Shown here in pieces: positions 52,927-62,121 of a stretch of DNA of 64,000 nucleotides. The notes beneath the pieces are model-generated. The model made no database searches. It worked only from the letters and a program-made list of their open reading frames with translations, and was not told the origin of the DNA. The DNA comes from Paraburkholderia monticola (GTDB lineage Bacteria; Pseudomonadota; Gammaproteobacteria; Burkholderiales; Burkholderiaceae). Where the stretch lies: contig NZ_LRBG01000039.1 in the NCBI RefSeq assembly GCF_001580545.1, positions 372,001-436,000 of the forward strand. The letters are read 5' to 3'. A program made the position numbers and the translations under genes. Each line of letters opens with the position of its first letter. Within the stretch, counting starts at the first letter, position 1.

Positions 52927-53580
52927 TCAGCGGCGCCGACGCGCAAAGATCACCCCGGCTCCGATCGCTACGAGCAGGGCTGCCAGCAGACCGCCGCTCA
53001 GACCACCCATCCCGCTCATACTGCGGGATTCGCTCCCCCTGGAAGCCGTCGATGCAGCGACGGGCGCGGAAGCCGCCGGCGCGACCGGCTGCGGAAGCGC
53101 CACACCGGCGGCACTGCCTTGGCGTACAAGAGAAGCCCCCGAGGTCGGCGCGGTCGCGGGCGCCTGCGATACCTCGGGCGCCGATACGACCGGGGGCGCT
53201 TCCGGATTGGGACCGACAGGCGCCATCGCGGTTTCCGAAGCCGCCATGACAGGCGCGGCCGCCTGAGGAGCCGCGGCGACCGACCGGGTCATCGTCTTCC
53301 ACTGCGCAAATACGCCATCCACGCAATGCACATCGATACAGGCGTTGCGCGCCTGCCGCCACTGGCGTAGCTGCGCCGACGAAAGCTTCCCGCTGCTCAG
53401 CAAAGCCTGTTGCTGCGCGAAGATATCGTCGTACTCGTTGTTCAGGATCGCGTGATCGCAAATGACACGCTCAGCCGGCTGCTGCGTCGTTGCGCACTGA
53501 ATGTCGGTTGCCCATGCCGCGCTGGAACCCAGCGCCGCCATGGCGATCAGCCCTACCCCAAGTTGTCGTGCAGGATGCAC
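52927..53580 (-). CDS. LprI-like (DUF1311) exported protein with C-terminal membrane anchor
   Basis: A 217-aa protein starting at GTG 53578-53580 after GGGAGG. A signal peptide (GVGLIAMAALGSSAAWA) is followed by the lysozyme-inhibitor LprI-type domain (CATTQQPAERVICDHAILNNEYDDIFAQQQALL...RQARNACIDVHCVDGVF) with paired Cys. A Pro/Ala/Val-rich linker and a C-terminal helix GLLAALLVAIGAGVIFARRRR follow. Role unknown, perhaps envelope protection. Confidence 0.8.
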   Translation of the reverse strand: MHPARQLGVGLIAMAALGSSAAWATDIQCATTQQPAERVICDHAILNNEYDDIFAQQQALLSSGKLSSAQLRQWRQARNACIDVHCVDGVFAQWKTMTRSVAAAPQAAAPVMAASETAMAPVGPNPEAPPVVSAPEVSQAPATAPTSGASLVRQGSAAGVALPQPVAPAASAPVAASTASRGSESRSMSGMGGLSGGLLAALLVAIGAGVIFARRRR

Positions 53581-53602
53581 CCGTCCTCCCAGATTGTGAT
53601 TG

Positions 53603-54229
53603 TCAAAGTTTGGGCACCACGATGAATCCGCCAGACTCGTCACCGTAGGTATCGACGCTGCCTTCCAGCAGATAACGTGCCGCCAACGCGCACAGCGCCG
53701 CGTCGACATCGTCGATCGATCTCAGAGGCGCTGTTTCGATGCCTTCCCGCGCGAGGATTGCCCGGCGCTGAGGGCCCTTTTGTTTGGCGGATGCGACGTC
53801 CGTGCCGAGGAAAGCACACGTTATCGCGTGAGGGAAAGTTTCGAAGCACACACGGCCAGTGATTCTTTTGCCGCCGCTGAAAAGCGGAAAGTGCGCGGCG
53901 AACGCGTCGTAGACGCGCTCGCCGTTGAACATCCACCCATAGAACCCGCTTTTGCTGGCCAGCGCCAATTCGCGGGCCGGTGTGGCAAACGAAAAAATTC
54001 GCCGCTGCGCGAGGGCCTTTTCGGCCACCCTGCCCGCGGCACCCGTTCGCCACCGGCACGGCGCATCGATGCCGACCGCCGCCACCTCGAATGCGCGGCA
54101 CTCCTCGAGCATCTGTTCGGGAGTCGTCCCGCTCAGATTGCACACCACATCGGTGCCGCGCAGGATGACCAGATGGTTGCCCTTCCGGTCACCCCCAACA
54201 TCGATGCCCGCGACCGTGCGCGGTGTCAA
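53603..54229 (-). CDS. DUF429 family protein
   Basis: A 208-aa RNase H-like fold protein. It opens VAGIDVGGDRKGNHLVILRG and has VAAVGIDAPC, RVCFETFPHAITCAFLG and SIDDVDAALCALAARYLLEG, the usual DUF429 acidic blocks. It starts with an ATGA overlap to the debranching-enzyme stop, so they are co-transcribed. The biochemical activity is not established. Confidence 0.85.
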   Translation of the reverse strand: MTPRTVAGIDVGGDRKGNHLVILRGTDVVCNLSGTTPEQMLEECRAFEVAAVGIDAPCRWRTGAAGRVAEKALAQRRIFSFATPARELALASKSGFYGWMFNGERVYDAFAAHFPLFSGGKRITGRVCFETFPHAITCAFLGTDVASAKQKGPQRRAILAREGIETAPLRSIDDVDAALCALAARYLLEGSVDTYGDESGGFIVVPKL

Positions 54230-56508
54230 AGCAACGCCACCACCCTGACGTCCCCCTGCTCCGCCGACGCCACCACCTTCTCGCCGATCCGGCGGAACGT
54301 GATCGACACCGACGCATCTCCGACCCGCAGATCGCCGACTTCGAGCCAGTCGATACCTTCAGGCAGCATCGGCTGCTCGATCAGCACTTCGCGGCGCTCG
54401 GCGTCGATCGTGATGCCCAGGCACGCCTCCAGCATCATGAACGGCGAGCCTGCCGCCCACGCCTGCGGCAAACACGCGACCGGATAGGCGGTAGGCGGCT
54501 CGCCGCGGCGTCTCGGGAAGCCGCAGAACAGCTCGGGCAAACGCATGTCGAAATTGACCGCCGCCTGGAACAGCGCATCCAGCAGTTTCACGGCCGACGC
54601 CTTGCCGCCGTAACGCGACACCCCGCGCGCGCAAAGCGCGTTGTCGTGCGGCCAGACCGAGCCGTTGTGATAGGCCATCGGATTGAAGCGCGCCTGGCTC
54701 GCGGCCAGCGTGCGCACCCCCCAGCCGGTGTGGAACAGCGTCGAGTCGAGCGCGCGCACCACCGCTTCGCCGCGCTCGCGCGTGGGCAGGCCGAACGCCA
54801 GCAGATGCCCCGCGTTCGATGCCATCACGCGACACAGTTCGCCATGACCGTCGAGCGCGATGCCGTAAAAGCCGACCTCGTCCATCCAGTACTTCTCTTC
54901 GACGCAGCGGCGGATATTCCTCGCGCGCTCCGCATACTGTGCGGCCGCGTCAGCCTGGCCGCGCAGCTTCGCGAAATGGGCCATCGTGTCGAACGCGGCG
55001 CTCGCGTAGGCCTGCACTTCGACGAGCGCGATCGGACCATCGGGGAAGCGCCCGTCCGCGTGGAACACCGAGTCGTGGCTGTCCTTCCAGCCCTGATTCG
55101 CGAGACCGCCATCCGATTCGCGCTGATAGTCGAGCAGCCCGAGACGGTTCTTGTCGCAGACGCCCGCGACCCATTGCGCCGCGCGTTCGAGCGCGGGCCA
55201 GAGTTCGTCGATCAACGCGAGGTCGCCGGTGCGGGCCGCGTAGGCGCCGGCCAGCACGATGAACAGCGGCGTGGTGTCGACGCCGCCGTAATACAGCGCG
55301 AACGGCACTTCGCCGGCCGCAGCCATTTCGCCCTTGCGCATCTCGTGCATGATCTTGCCCGGCGCGGCATCGCGAAACGGCGAATTCTCGCGCGCCTGAT
55401 GCTCGGCGAGAAAGCGCAGCACGCCGGCTGCGAGATGCGGTTGCAGCCACAGCGTCTGCAGCGACGTGATCACCGCGTCGCGGCCGAACGGGGTCGAAAA
55501 CCACGGGATGCCCGCGTACGGATACGGACCGGTCGCGAGATCCGTCGTCAGCAGGCTGAGGTCGGCGAACGAGCGGTCGATCCACGCATTGAACAGCGGG
55601 TTGCTCGAACGCACGCGCGCGCTCGCGAGGCGTCGCTCGCGCATCACGAGATGCGCATCCACCGAGGCCGCGCGCACCGCCGCACGACCCACGCGCGGGC
55701 GCTCCGCGTCGATCTGCGACAGATGCGCCTCGCTCAGCGCATGCACCGGCTGCGACACGTCGGCGCCAAGCTTGCCGGCTATCGGCGCGACATGCACCGC
55801 CACCGACAGGTAGATCGACACGCACGCCTGCGCGGGCAGCTTGACGGTGTAGTCGGCGCGGTCCGCGGACAGCTTGTCCGGCTCCGGCGAGAACGCGATC
55901 TGCAGATTGCGCGCCACGTCGTCGAGACCGATATAGCCGAGCAGCACCTCGTGATTCTCGACACGCGCGGGCTGGACGCGGCCCCGTTTGTCGCGTTTCA
56001 GCCCACGCACTTCGAACATGTCGCGGAAATCGCTGGCAAACGAAATGGACAGCGGCACCGTCGCGTCGCTCGTGCCGTAGTTCGTGAGTTCGATGGCCTC
56101 GTTGAGCACGGTGCCCGACAGCACGCGCACGCGCTGGACGTGGATCACGCCTTCCGGCGTGCTGCTGCCACCGAGCGGCGGCAGCGGGCGGTTGGTCAGA
56201 TGCGCGGTGAACGTGGCGTTGTCGCTGCTGACGGCGCCCGACAGCAGCGACGGCGCGCGGCCGCCGAAGGTCAGGCGCAGTTGCGACAGCACGCGCGTGT
56301 CGTTGACGAACAGACCGTCGTCGTGGCCGGTGATGTCGCCGAGCGGATCGTTGACGATGAAGGTGTCGCCCGACTTGAGCACGTGCTGCGCGGCGCTCGC
56401 GACGTTGAGGTTCTCCGTCGGGATGAAAATGCCGTCCTGCTCGGGCTCGCGATGATCGACGCCGCCCGAGTGGGTCAGCCCGCCGAGGGCTTCTGGCTGC
56501 TGTATCAA
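54226..56508 (-). CDS. Glycogen-debranching-type amylo-alpha-1,6-glucosidase family protein
   Basis: A 760-aa protein. The probable start is TTG 56506-56508 (MIQQPEALGG), with AGGAG 6-7 bases upstream. The N-terminal domain has the family block GHDDGLFVNDTRVLSQLRLTFGG, and the C-terminal (alpha/alpha)6 barrel contains PYAGIPWFSTPFGRDAVITSLQTLW, PFALYYGGVDTTPLFIVLAG and NPMAYHNGSVWPHDNALCARG. It probably acts on alpha-glucans or a related polymer in the cytoplasm; the exact substrate is unproven. Confidence 0.88.
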   Translation of the reverse strand: MIQQPEALGGLTHSGGVDHREPEQDGIFIPTENLNVASAAQHVLKSGDTFIVNDPLGDITGHDDGLFVNDTRVLSQLRLTFGGRAPSLLSGAVSSDNATFTAHLTNRPLPPLGGSSTPEGVIHVQRVRVLSGTVLNEAIELTNYGTSDATVPLSISFASDFRDMFEVRGLKRDKRGRVQPARVENHEVLLGYIGLDDVARNLQIAFSPEPDKLSADRADYTVKLPAQACVSIYLSVAVHVAPIAGKLGADVSQPVHALSEAHLSQIDAERPRVGRAAVRAASVDAHLVMRERRLASARVRSSNPLFNAWIDRSFADLSLLTTDLATGPYPYAGIPWFSTPFGRDAVITSLQTLWLQPHLAAGVLRFLAEHQARENSPFRDAAPGKIMHEMRKGEMAAAGEVPFALYYGGVDTTPLFIVLAGAYAARTGDLALIDELWPALERAAQWVAGVCDKNRLGLLDYQRESDGGLANQGWKDSHDSVFHADGRFPDGPIALVEVQAYASAAFDTMAHFAKLRGQADAAAQYAERARNIRRCVEEKYWMDEVGFYGIALDGHGELCRVMASNAGHLLAFGLPTRERGEAVVRALDSTLFHTGWGVRTLAASQARFNPMAYHNGSVWPHDNALCARGVSRYGGKASAVKLLDALFQAAVNFDMRLPELFCGFPRRRGEPPTAYPVACLPQAWAAGSPFMMLEACLGITIDAERREVLIEQPMLPEGIDWLEVGDLRVGDASVSITFRRIGEKVVASAEQGDVRVVALL

Positions 56509-56695
56509 GGTCGCTCCTATGAATTCGCTGCTGCGTTCAGTTGCACTTCGGGTCTCGCCTCGCCCCGTCGCATCCGATTGTAGAGGCTCTGTGCGCGTGA
56601 GACGAACTAATCGCGTCGGAGTTTCGGCTTTTTTGTGCCGTTTTTTTACAGCGTTTTCGGTGGCACAGGTCGTGCAGAGGGAAGGCGCCAAACGC

Positions 56696-56724
56696 AAAAA
56701 ACCCACGGCCTCGTGAGCCGTGGG
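56696..56724 (-). terminator. Rho-independent terminator of the citrate synthase gene
   Basis: On the minus strand an 8-bp perfect stem CCCACGGC / GCCGTGGG with a 7-base loop is followed by six T. It lies about 57 bases after the citrate synthase stop. Confidence 0.9.
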
Positions 56725-56781
56725 TCTGGGAACTGCATTCAACGCGTGATGAGCGTCTCGTCGGTCCGATTACCGGTGCTA

Positions 56782-58080
56782 TTAACGCTGCGCGGCCGGC
56801 TTGGCCTCGCGCAGCGTCTCGCCGATGAAGAGCTGCCGCGGACGGCCAATCTTCTGCTCGGGATCGGCGATCATTTCGTTCCACTGCGCGATCCAGCCGA
56901 CCGTACGTGCCATCGCGAAGATACACGTGAACATCGCGGTCGGAATGCCCAGCGCGCGCTGCACGATACCCGAGTAGAAGTCGACGTTCGGGTACAGCTT
57001 GCGCGACACGAAGTATTCGTCTTCGAGCGCGATCTTTTCGAGCGCCATCGCGAGCTTGAACAGCGGGTCGTCGTGCAGGCCCAGCTCTTCGAGCACTTCG
57101 TGGCAGGTTTCGCGCATCAGCTTCGCGCGCGGATCGTAGTTCTTGTAGACGCGGTGACCGAAACCCATCAGCTTCACGCCCGAGTTCTTGTCCTTCACCT
57201 TCGCGATGAATTCGGGAATGTTGTCGACCGAGCCGATTTCTTCCAGCATGTTCAGCGCGGCTTCGTTCGCACCGCCGTGCGCCGGGCCCCACAGGCACGC
57301 GATACCCGCCGCGATACACGCGAACGGATTCGCACCCGACGAACCGGCGAGACGCACGGTCGACGTCGACGCGTTCTGCTCGTGGTCCGCGTGCAGGATC
57401 AGGATACGGTCGAGCGCGCGCACCAGCACGTCGTTGACCTCGTACTCCTCGGCCGGGTTCGCGAACATCATGCGCATGAAGTTCGCGCTGTACGACAGGT
57501 CGTTCTTCGGATACACGAACGGCTGGCCGATGGTGTACTTGTACGCCATCGCGACCAGCGTGGGCAGCTTCGCGATCATGCGGATCGCCGATATCTCGCG
57601 ATGCAGCGGGTTCGTGATGTCGAGCGAGTCGTGATAGAACGCGGACAGCGCGCCGACCGCGGCGACCAGGATCGCCATGGGGTGCGCGTCGCGGCGAAAA
57701 CCGCGGAAGAAGAAGTGCATCTGCTCGTGCACCATCGTGTGCTGCGTGACGGTGTTCTCGAACTCGGCCTTCTGCTGCGCGTTCGGCAGCTCGCCTTTGA
57801 GCAGCAGGTAACAGGTTTCGAGGAAATCGGCGTTTTGCGCGAGATTGTCGATCGGATAACCGCGGTACAGCAGCTCGCCCTTGTCGCCGTCGATATACGT
57901 GATTTCGGAGTTGCACGACGCCGTCGACATGAAGCCCGGATCGTACGTGAATTTGCCGGTCTGGCCGTACAGCTTGCGGATGTCGATGACGTCCGGGCCC
58001 AGCGTGCCCTGATAGATCGGCAGATCGATGGTCTGGTCGCTGTCGGAGAAGCTCAGCGTTGCGTGTGACTTCGAGTTCAT
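56782..58080 (-). CDS. gltA: Citrate synthase
   Basis: A 432-aa type II (hexameric) citrate synthase. Catalytic regions are GPAHGGANEAAL (His), GFGHRVYKNYDPRA (His) and the late Asp in NVDFYSGIVQRALG. It condenses acetyl-CoA and oxaloacetate. AAGGAAG precedes the ATG. The gene is a single transcription unit with its own terminator and no sdh genes next to it. Confidence 0.97.
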   Translation of the reverse strand: MNSKSHATLSFSDSDQTIDLPIYQGTLGPDVIDIRKLYGQTGKFTYDPGFMSTASCNSEITYIDGDKGELLYRGYPIDNLAQNADFLETCYLLLKGELPNAQQKAEFENTVTQHTMVHEQMHFFFRGFRRDAHPMAILVAAVGALSAFYHDSLDITNPLHREISAIRMIAKLPTLVAMAYKYTIGQPFVYPKNDLSYSANFMRMMFANPAEEYEVNDVLVRALDRILILHADHEQNASTSTVRLAGSSGANPFACIAAGIACLWGPAHGGANEAALNMLEEIGSVDNIPEFIAKVKDKNSGVKLMGFGHRVYKNYDPRAKLMRETCHEVLEELGLHDDPLFKLAMALEKIALEDEYFVSRKLYPNVDFYSGIVQRALGIPTAMFTCIFAMARTVGWIAQWNEMIADPEQKIGRPRQLFIGETLREAKPAAQR

Positions 58081-58446
58081 CTACGTCTTCCTTTTGCTTG
58101 ATACCGCATACGTGCCGGCATGCATCGCAGTCGTAAGGCGAGGCGCGAGTTTCGGCGCTCTCGACGATAGACGGGCATGCTCAGCCTCCGCTGCGCATTC
58201 TACGGGTCGGCGTGGCGTTGATTGCGTCGATTGATTGCAACAATCCATCTCTGTGGGCGCAACATTCGTTGCCGGTGCGCGGGGCCGGCGGCGCTTGCGT
58301 CCATGCCGTGCCTCCTATGCGGGCATCGCGAGCCGGATGAAAGTTGCACGAAAGACGCGACATCGGCCGCAACAATGTTTTGCTGCCAGCACACTGCGTC
58401 GGCTCGCATCCATCTGCGATACTGATTCGGTGCATTTGATGCTTGC

Positions 58447-58473
58447 GGCCCGCTACTCCAAGCGGGCCTTTTT
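58447..58473 (+). terminator. Intrinsic terminator in the leader of the next gene (possible attenuator or small RNA end)
   Basis: GGCCCGC-N8-GCGGGCC followed by TTTTT on the plus strand, only about 30 bases before the ATG at 58505. No plus-strand coding sequence ends before it; the 424-base gap 58081-58504 holds no other gene. It therefore ends either a small transcript or an attenuated leader. Confidence 0.75.
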
Positions 58474-58504
58474 GGATCACTCTGAAAAGCAGGACGAACA
58501 CAAA

Positions 58505-58906
58505 ATGACTGCCTCTCTCGAAACGCTGTTTCCGGATCACGTCCATACCGAAGACCATACGGTCACCGCACTCAACCACCAGGACATCGTCGTCGCGTTG
58601 TCGGCGGCGCTCAAGGCGCAGCAGGTCGCGGTGCTGCACATGCTGTATCCGCGCACCGACGCGCGCACCCATCGCAGTCTCGACACGCTCGTCGACGTGC
58701 TGCACGGACACGGCCTGCATGAAGTCGCGGATCTGATCGCGCAGGAAGCGCACTATCTGCTGTTCAAGGATCCGGTGAAGGCATGGAAAGTCTTCCATGA
58801 AATCCGCAACGACTCGCTCGCGATCGGCGTGCATCTGTACTACCACGGGCTCGTCGGCGAAGCGGCCGAACGCGCGCTCGACAAGGACGCGCATCGCAAG
58901 GGTTGA
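58505..58906 (+). CDS. Helical protein of unknown function (133 aa)
   Basis: From ATG 58505 (AGGAC upstream). The protein (MTASLETLFPDHVHTEDHTVTALNHQDIVVALSAALKAQQVAVLHMLYPR...) is soluble, His-rich and largely helical, with repeated H/L patterns such as LVDVLHGHGLHEVADLIAQEAHYLLF. I do not recognise the family. A terminator hairpin in its leader suggests conditional expression. Confidence 0.75.
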   Translation: MTASLETLFPDHVHTEDHTVTALNHQDIVVALSAALKAQQVAVLHMLYPRTDARTHRSLDTLVDVLHGHGLHEVADLIAQEAHYLLFKDPVKAWKVFHEIRNDSLAIGVHLYYHGLVGEAAERALDKDAHRKG

Positions 58907-58917
58907 TGCGTGCAACG

Positions 58918-58951
58918 GGCGATCGGCGGCCTCGCGTAGAGGCCGATCGCC
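58918..58951. terminator. Strong hairpin between convergent genes
   Basis: GGCGATC and GATCGCC arms enclose a second stem GGCCTC/GAGGCC around GCGTA. It sits in the 66-base gap between convergent genes and may stop transcription from both sides, but a clear T run is missing. Confidence 0.5.
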
Positions 58952-58972
58952 ATCGTCATTCGCGACGCGGGT

Positions 58973-59833
58973 TCAGCGCGCGTTCACCGTTTGAATGAAC
59001 TCGTCGACGTAGCGATTGAACGCGGACGGATGCGCGAGGTTCATGCCGTGTGAGGCACCGCGCACCGTTTCGCGGCGCGCATCCGGCAACCATCCCTGTA
59101 ACGCGGTTACCGTGCGGCGGAACATGTCGGGACTCTTCTCGCCATCGATTAGCAGCACCGGGCAGCGCACATCGGTCGCATCCTCTGGCACGTACGCGGG
59201 TAGCGGATCGCGGAACTGCCGCGCGAGCGTATGCGCGTTGTCGGTCGCCATGCGGCGAAAACCCGGCGTGCTCATCGCCCAGAAGCCAGGGCGGCTCACC
59301 GAATCGACGAATAGCTGCAACCCCGCTTCGACGTCGCCGCCTTCGATCAGCTGGGCCGCTTTCGCGCGCAATGCGTTGACCGTCTCCGGCAGGCTCGCGG
59401 GCGGACGTCCGGCGATCTGCAGCGGACCGCCGGGATCGGCGAGCGTCAGCGTGCGCACGTGCTCGGGATGACGTCGCGCGAAATGATAGGCAACGCAGCC
59501 GCCGCGCGAATGCCCGACCACATGCGCGGGCCCCGCGCCGAAACGGGCGATGAACTCCGCCACTTCGTCCGCATGGCTACTCCAGCTGAACGGCTGGTCC
59601 GCCGCGCTATCGGTCGCCGGCCAGTAATGCGTGAGACTGACCGCGACGCAGCGATAGCGCTTCGACAGCCCGGCCACCTGCGGCTGCCAGTAGCGGTAGT
59701 CGCACAGCGAGCCGTGCACGAACAGCAGCGGTTCGCCGTCGCCGACCTCGACATAGGGCATGCGCAAGCCGCTGCGGAGTTCGATGAAAGATGGCGGTGA
59801 CGAAAGCGACGAAGCGGAAACAGATCGATTCAC
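58973..59833 (-). CDS. Alpha/beta hydrolase
   Basis: A 286-aa hydrolase with LLFVHGSLCDYRYW, nucleophile elbow VVGHSRGGCVAYHFARRHP, acid region CPVLLIDGEKSPDM and His in GASHGMNLAHP. The start used is GTG 59831-59833 because the frame upstream is low-complexity and Arg-rich; the ATG at MPYVEVGDG is an alternative. Substrate unknown. It is followed on the opposite strand's side by the MreB-like gene upstream, 186 bases away. Confidence 0.82.
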   Translation of the reverse strand: MNRSVSASSLSSPPSFIELRSGLRMPYVEVGDGEPLLFVHGSLCDYRYWQPQVAGLSKRYRCVAVSLTHYWPATDSAADQPFSWSSHADEVAEFIARFGAGPAHVVGHSRGGCVAYHFARRHPEHVRTLTLADPGGPLQIAGRPPASLPETVNALRAKAAQLIEGGDVEAGLQLFVDSVSRPGFWAMSTPGFRRMATDNAHTLARQFRDPLPAYVPEDATDVRCPVLLIDGEKSPDMFRRTVTALQGWLPDARRETVRGASHGMNLAHPSAFNRYVDEFIQTVNAR

Positions 59834-60019
59834 GGGTGATTGACGGGCAGCGCGGCACCGGCACGTGAACGGGCGCGAAGCCGGCAAAAAGACATTGGGA
59901 AATGAGCGTATCCGCGTCCCGGAAAATGGGACGCGATCCGTATTGTCACATAAGCCTCGGCGACGCGTCGGCCGCCCAATTGCCGCCCGGCCGCCGCTCA
60001 CCGGACGCTCACCCACCGC

Positions 60020-61072
60020 TCACTCGGCCCAGGCTTCCTCGACCCAGCCCGCGGCGGCCGCCACGCCCGCGCCGCGCACCGCGCAGGTCAGCGGTTCGTC
60101 GGCCACATGCACATCGAGGCCGATTTCCTCGCTCAAACGCCGCCCCAGATTGCGCAGCAACGCGCCGCCGCCCGTCAGCACGATGCCCGTGTTCGCGATG
60201 TCCGTCACGAGTTCGGGGGGCGCCATTTCGAGTCCGCGCTTCACCGCGCCGATCACCTGACGCAACGGCGCCTCGATCGCCTCGGCGATATCGTGATTGC
60301 TGAGCTGCACCGTGCGCGGCAGGCCGTCGTCGGCGCTGCGGCCGGTCGCGTTCATCTGCTCGAGCGGCACGTCGTGCACGGCCGTGCCGAGGTTTCTTTT
60401 CATGTGCTCGGCGGTCTGCTCGCCGAGCAGCACGCCGTACAGATTGCGTACGTAGCTGATGATCGCCGCATCGAAATTGTCGCCGCCGACGCGCACCGAG
60501 TCGCTATACGCGGTGCCGCCGAGCGCGATCACACCAACCTCGGTGGTGCCGCCGCCGATGTCGACCACCATCGAGCCGGTCGCCTCGCGCACCGGCAACC
60601 CCGCGCCCAGCGCGGCCGCAAACGATTCACCGATCAGGCTGACTTTCCACGCACCGGCTGCTTCGGCAGCCTCCCGGATCGCGCGGCGCTCGACGTGGGT
60701 CGCCGAGCCCGGCACGCACAGCGTGAATGCCGAGCGCCGGCTGAATAGCGAGCGCGGTCGCGCCATGTCGACGAATTGCCTGATCATGTGTTCGGCGGCG
60801 GAGAAATTGGCGATGACGCCGTGGCGCATCGGCCGCACCGCTTCGAGGTTGAGCGGTGCGCGGCCGAGCAGCTGGCGCGCCTCGGCGCCGATCGCGGCAA
60901 TCCGTTTCGCGCCGCTCGTGGGCTGCTTCTCGAAGCACACGACGGACGGCTGGTTCAGCACGATGCCGCCGTCGTCGGTATAGATAAGGGTGTTGGCCGT
61001 GCCGAGATCCATCGCCACGGAATGGCGGAACAGTCGCTCAAAGAGCGGGTAATGCGGCGTCGGTCTGGCCAT
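60020..61072 (-). CDS. MreB/actin-like cell-shape protein, stand-alone copy
   Basis: A 350-aa actin-fold protein from ATG 61070-61072 (MARPTPHYPLFERLFRHSVAMDLG). ATP-site blocks AMDLGTANTLIYTDDGG, VVDIGGGTTEVGVIALGG and VLTGGGALLRNLGRRL are intact. It lacks the mreC/mreD/pbp2/rodA neighbours of the usual locus, so it is likely a second MreB. The 189 bases upstream to 61261 contain no gene. Confidence 0.9.
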   Translation of the reverse strand: MARPTPHYPLFERLFRHSVAMDLGTANTLIYTDDGGIVLNQPSVVCFEKQPTSGAKRIAAIGAEARQLLGRAPLNLEAVRPMRHGVIANFSAAEHMIRQFVDMARPRSLFSRRSAFTLCVPGSATHVERRAIREAAEAAGAWKVSLIGESFAAALGAGLPVREATGSMVVDIGGGTTEVGVIALGGTAYSDSVRVGGDNFDAAIISYVRNLYGVLLGEQTAEHMKRNLGTAVHDVPLEQMNATGRSADDGLPRTVQLSNHDIAEAIEAPLRQVIGAVKRGLEMAPPELVTDIANTGIVLTGGGALLRNLGRRLSEEIGLDVHVADEPLTCAVRGAGVAAAAGWVEEAWAE

Positions 61073-61261
61073 ATGCAGGCTCTGTTGTGTCGTTATCCGC
61101 CGTCTCGGGCGGTCTGGAAATGCGCCCCCGGTACCCCGAAGCCGCGCGAGACGCCCGGCTGGGCGTTGCGCGTTTCGCGCGGCGGGGGTGATTTTCAAGC
61201 TATTGCCCGTATTACGGCAAGCCCGCCAGAATCTTTAGTGCCACTTTCTTTCGCGCGTGTA

Positions 61262-61936
61262 TCAATCGCGCGACACCGCGCCCAGCGCGCGTTCCAGCGC
61301 GGCACGGCCGAGCGCGACGCCGTCGGCGGTGATCGTGTGGCCGACCCCGGGCAGCATGTAGGCGTCGACCGGATAGCCGGCCTCGCTGAGGGCATGGGCC
61401 GCGGTTTCGAGTTCACGCACCGGGATCACGTCGTCGTCCTCGCCGTGGATCAGCGTGAGCGGCGTCGCGCGGTTCGCGGACACGATCGGCGATGCCAGTC
61501 GCCCCGAATACGCGACGACGCCCGCGGCGCCGTCGGCGCTCGACGCAACGTGGTGCAGCGCCATGATCGAACCTTGCGAGAAGCCGACGAGTGCAAGCTT
61601 GTCGAAAGACAACTGCCAATGCGCGAGCTCGGCGTCGAGCACACGGCGCAGCGCCGGATAGCCGGCGGCGACACGCGCCTCGCGGTTCGCCTCGTTGACG
61701 TCGCGCAGGCTGAACCACTGGCGCCCGCCGAAGCCGCCGTCGAACGGATCGGTGCCGTCGAGCGAAACGAATGCCGCGCCGGGCAGATCCTCGCTCCAGA
61801 TGTCCGCGAGCGGCATCAGATCGCGCGCGTTGCTGCCGACGCCGTGCATCAGCACGACGAGGCTCGTTGCGGGCGCATCTTGCGGTGCGCGTTGCGGCGC
61901 GCGGCGCCAACCGTGTTCGAATTGTTGCCAGCTCAT
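61262..61936 (-). CDS. Carboxylesterase/phospholipase-type alpha/beta hydrolase
   Basis: A 224-aa esterase of the YpfH/carboxylesterase 2 type, from ATG 61934-61936. Features: VVLMHGVGSNARDLMPLAD, nucleophile LVGFSQGSIMALHH, acid in LIHGEDDDVIPV and His in GVGHTI. AAGGAC lies upstream of the start. It probably hydrolyses short-chain esters in the cytoplasm. Confidence 0.88.
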   Translation of the reverse strand: MSWQQFEHGWRRAPQRAPQDAPATSLVVLMHGVGSNARDLMPLADIWSEDLPGAAFVSLDGTDPFDGGFGGRQWFSLRDVNEANREARVAAGYPALRRVLDAELAHWQLSFDKLALVGFSQGSIMALHHVASSADGAAGVVAYSGRLASPIVSANRATPLTLIHGEDDDVIPVRELETAAHALSEAGYPVDAYMLPGVGHTITADGVALGRAALERALGAVSRD

Positions 61937-62121
61937 GGTGGTGTCCTTTTTTCCGTGGGTTTGCGTTTCTTGCCTGAATGACTCAGCCTCAGCCGCGAGC
62001 ATACGCCGCGTGCCGTGTCGGTGTCGCCGGACGGCGCAGCGGCTGCGCCCGTGGCCGACGTCGGCAAGCGAATGCAGGTATGCTTTTGCGGATCGACGGC
62101 CCCGCCCCCGGAGAACACCGT

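Noticed and set aside
52890..52930. CCCCCTTCCGGGGGG hairpin after the aldehyde dehydrogenase as terminator
   Set aside because: It has no T run on either strand and a very small loop; not called.
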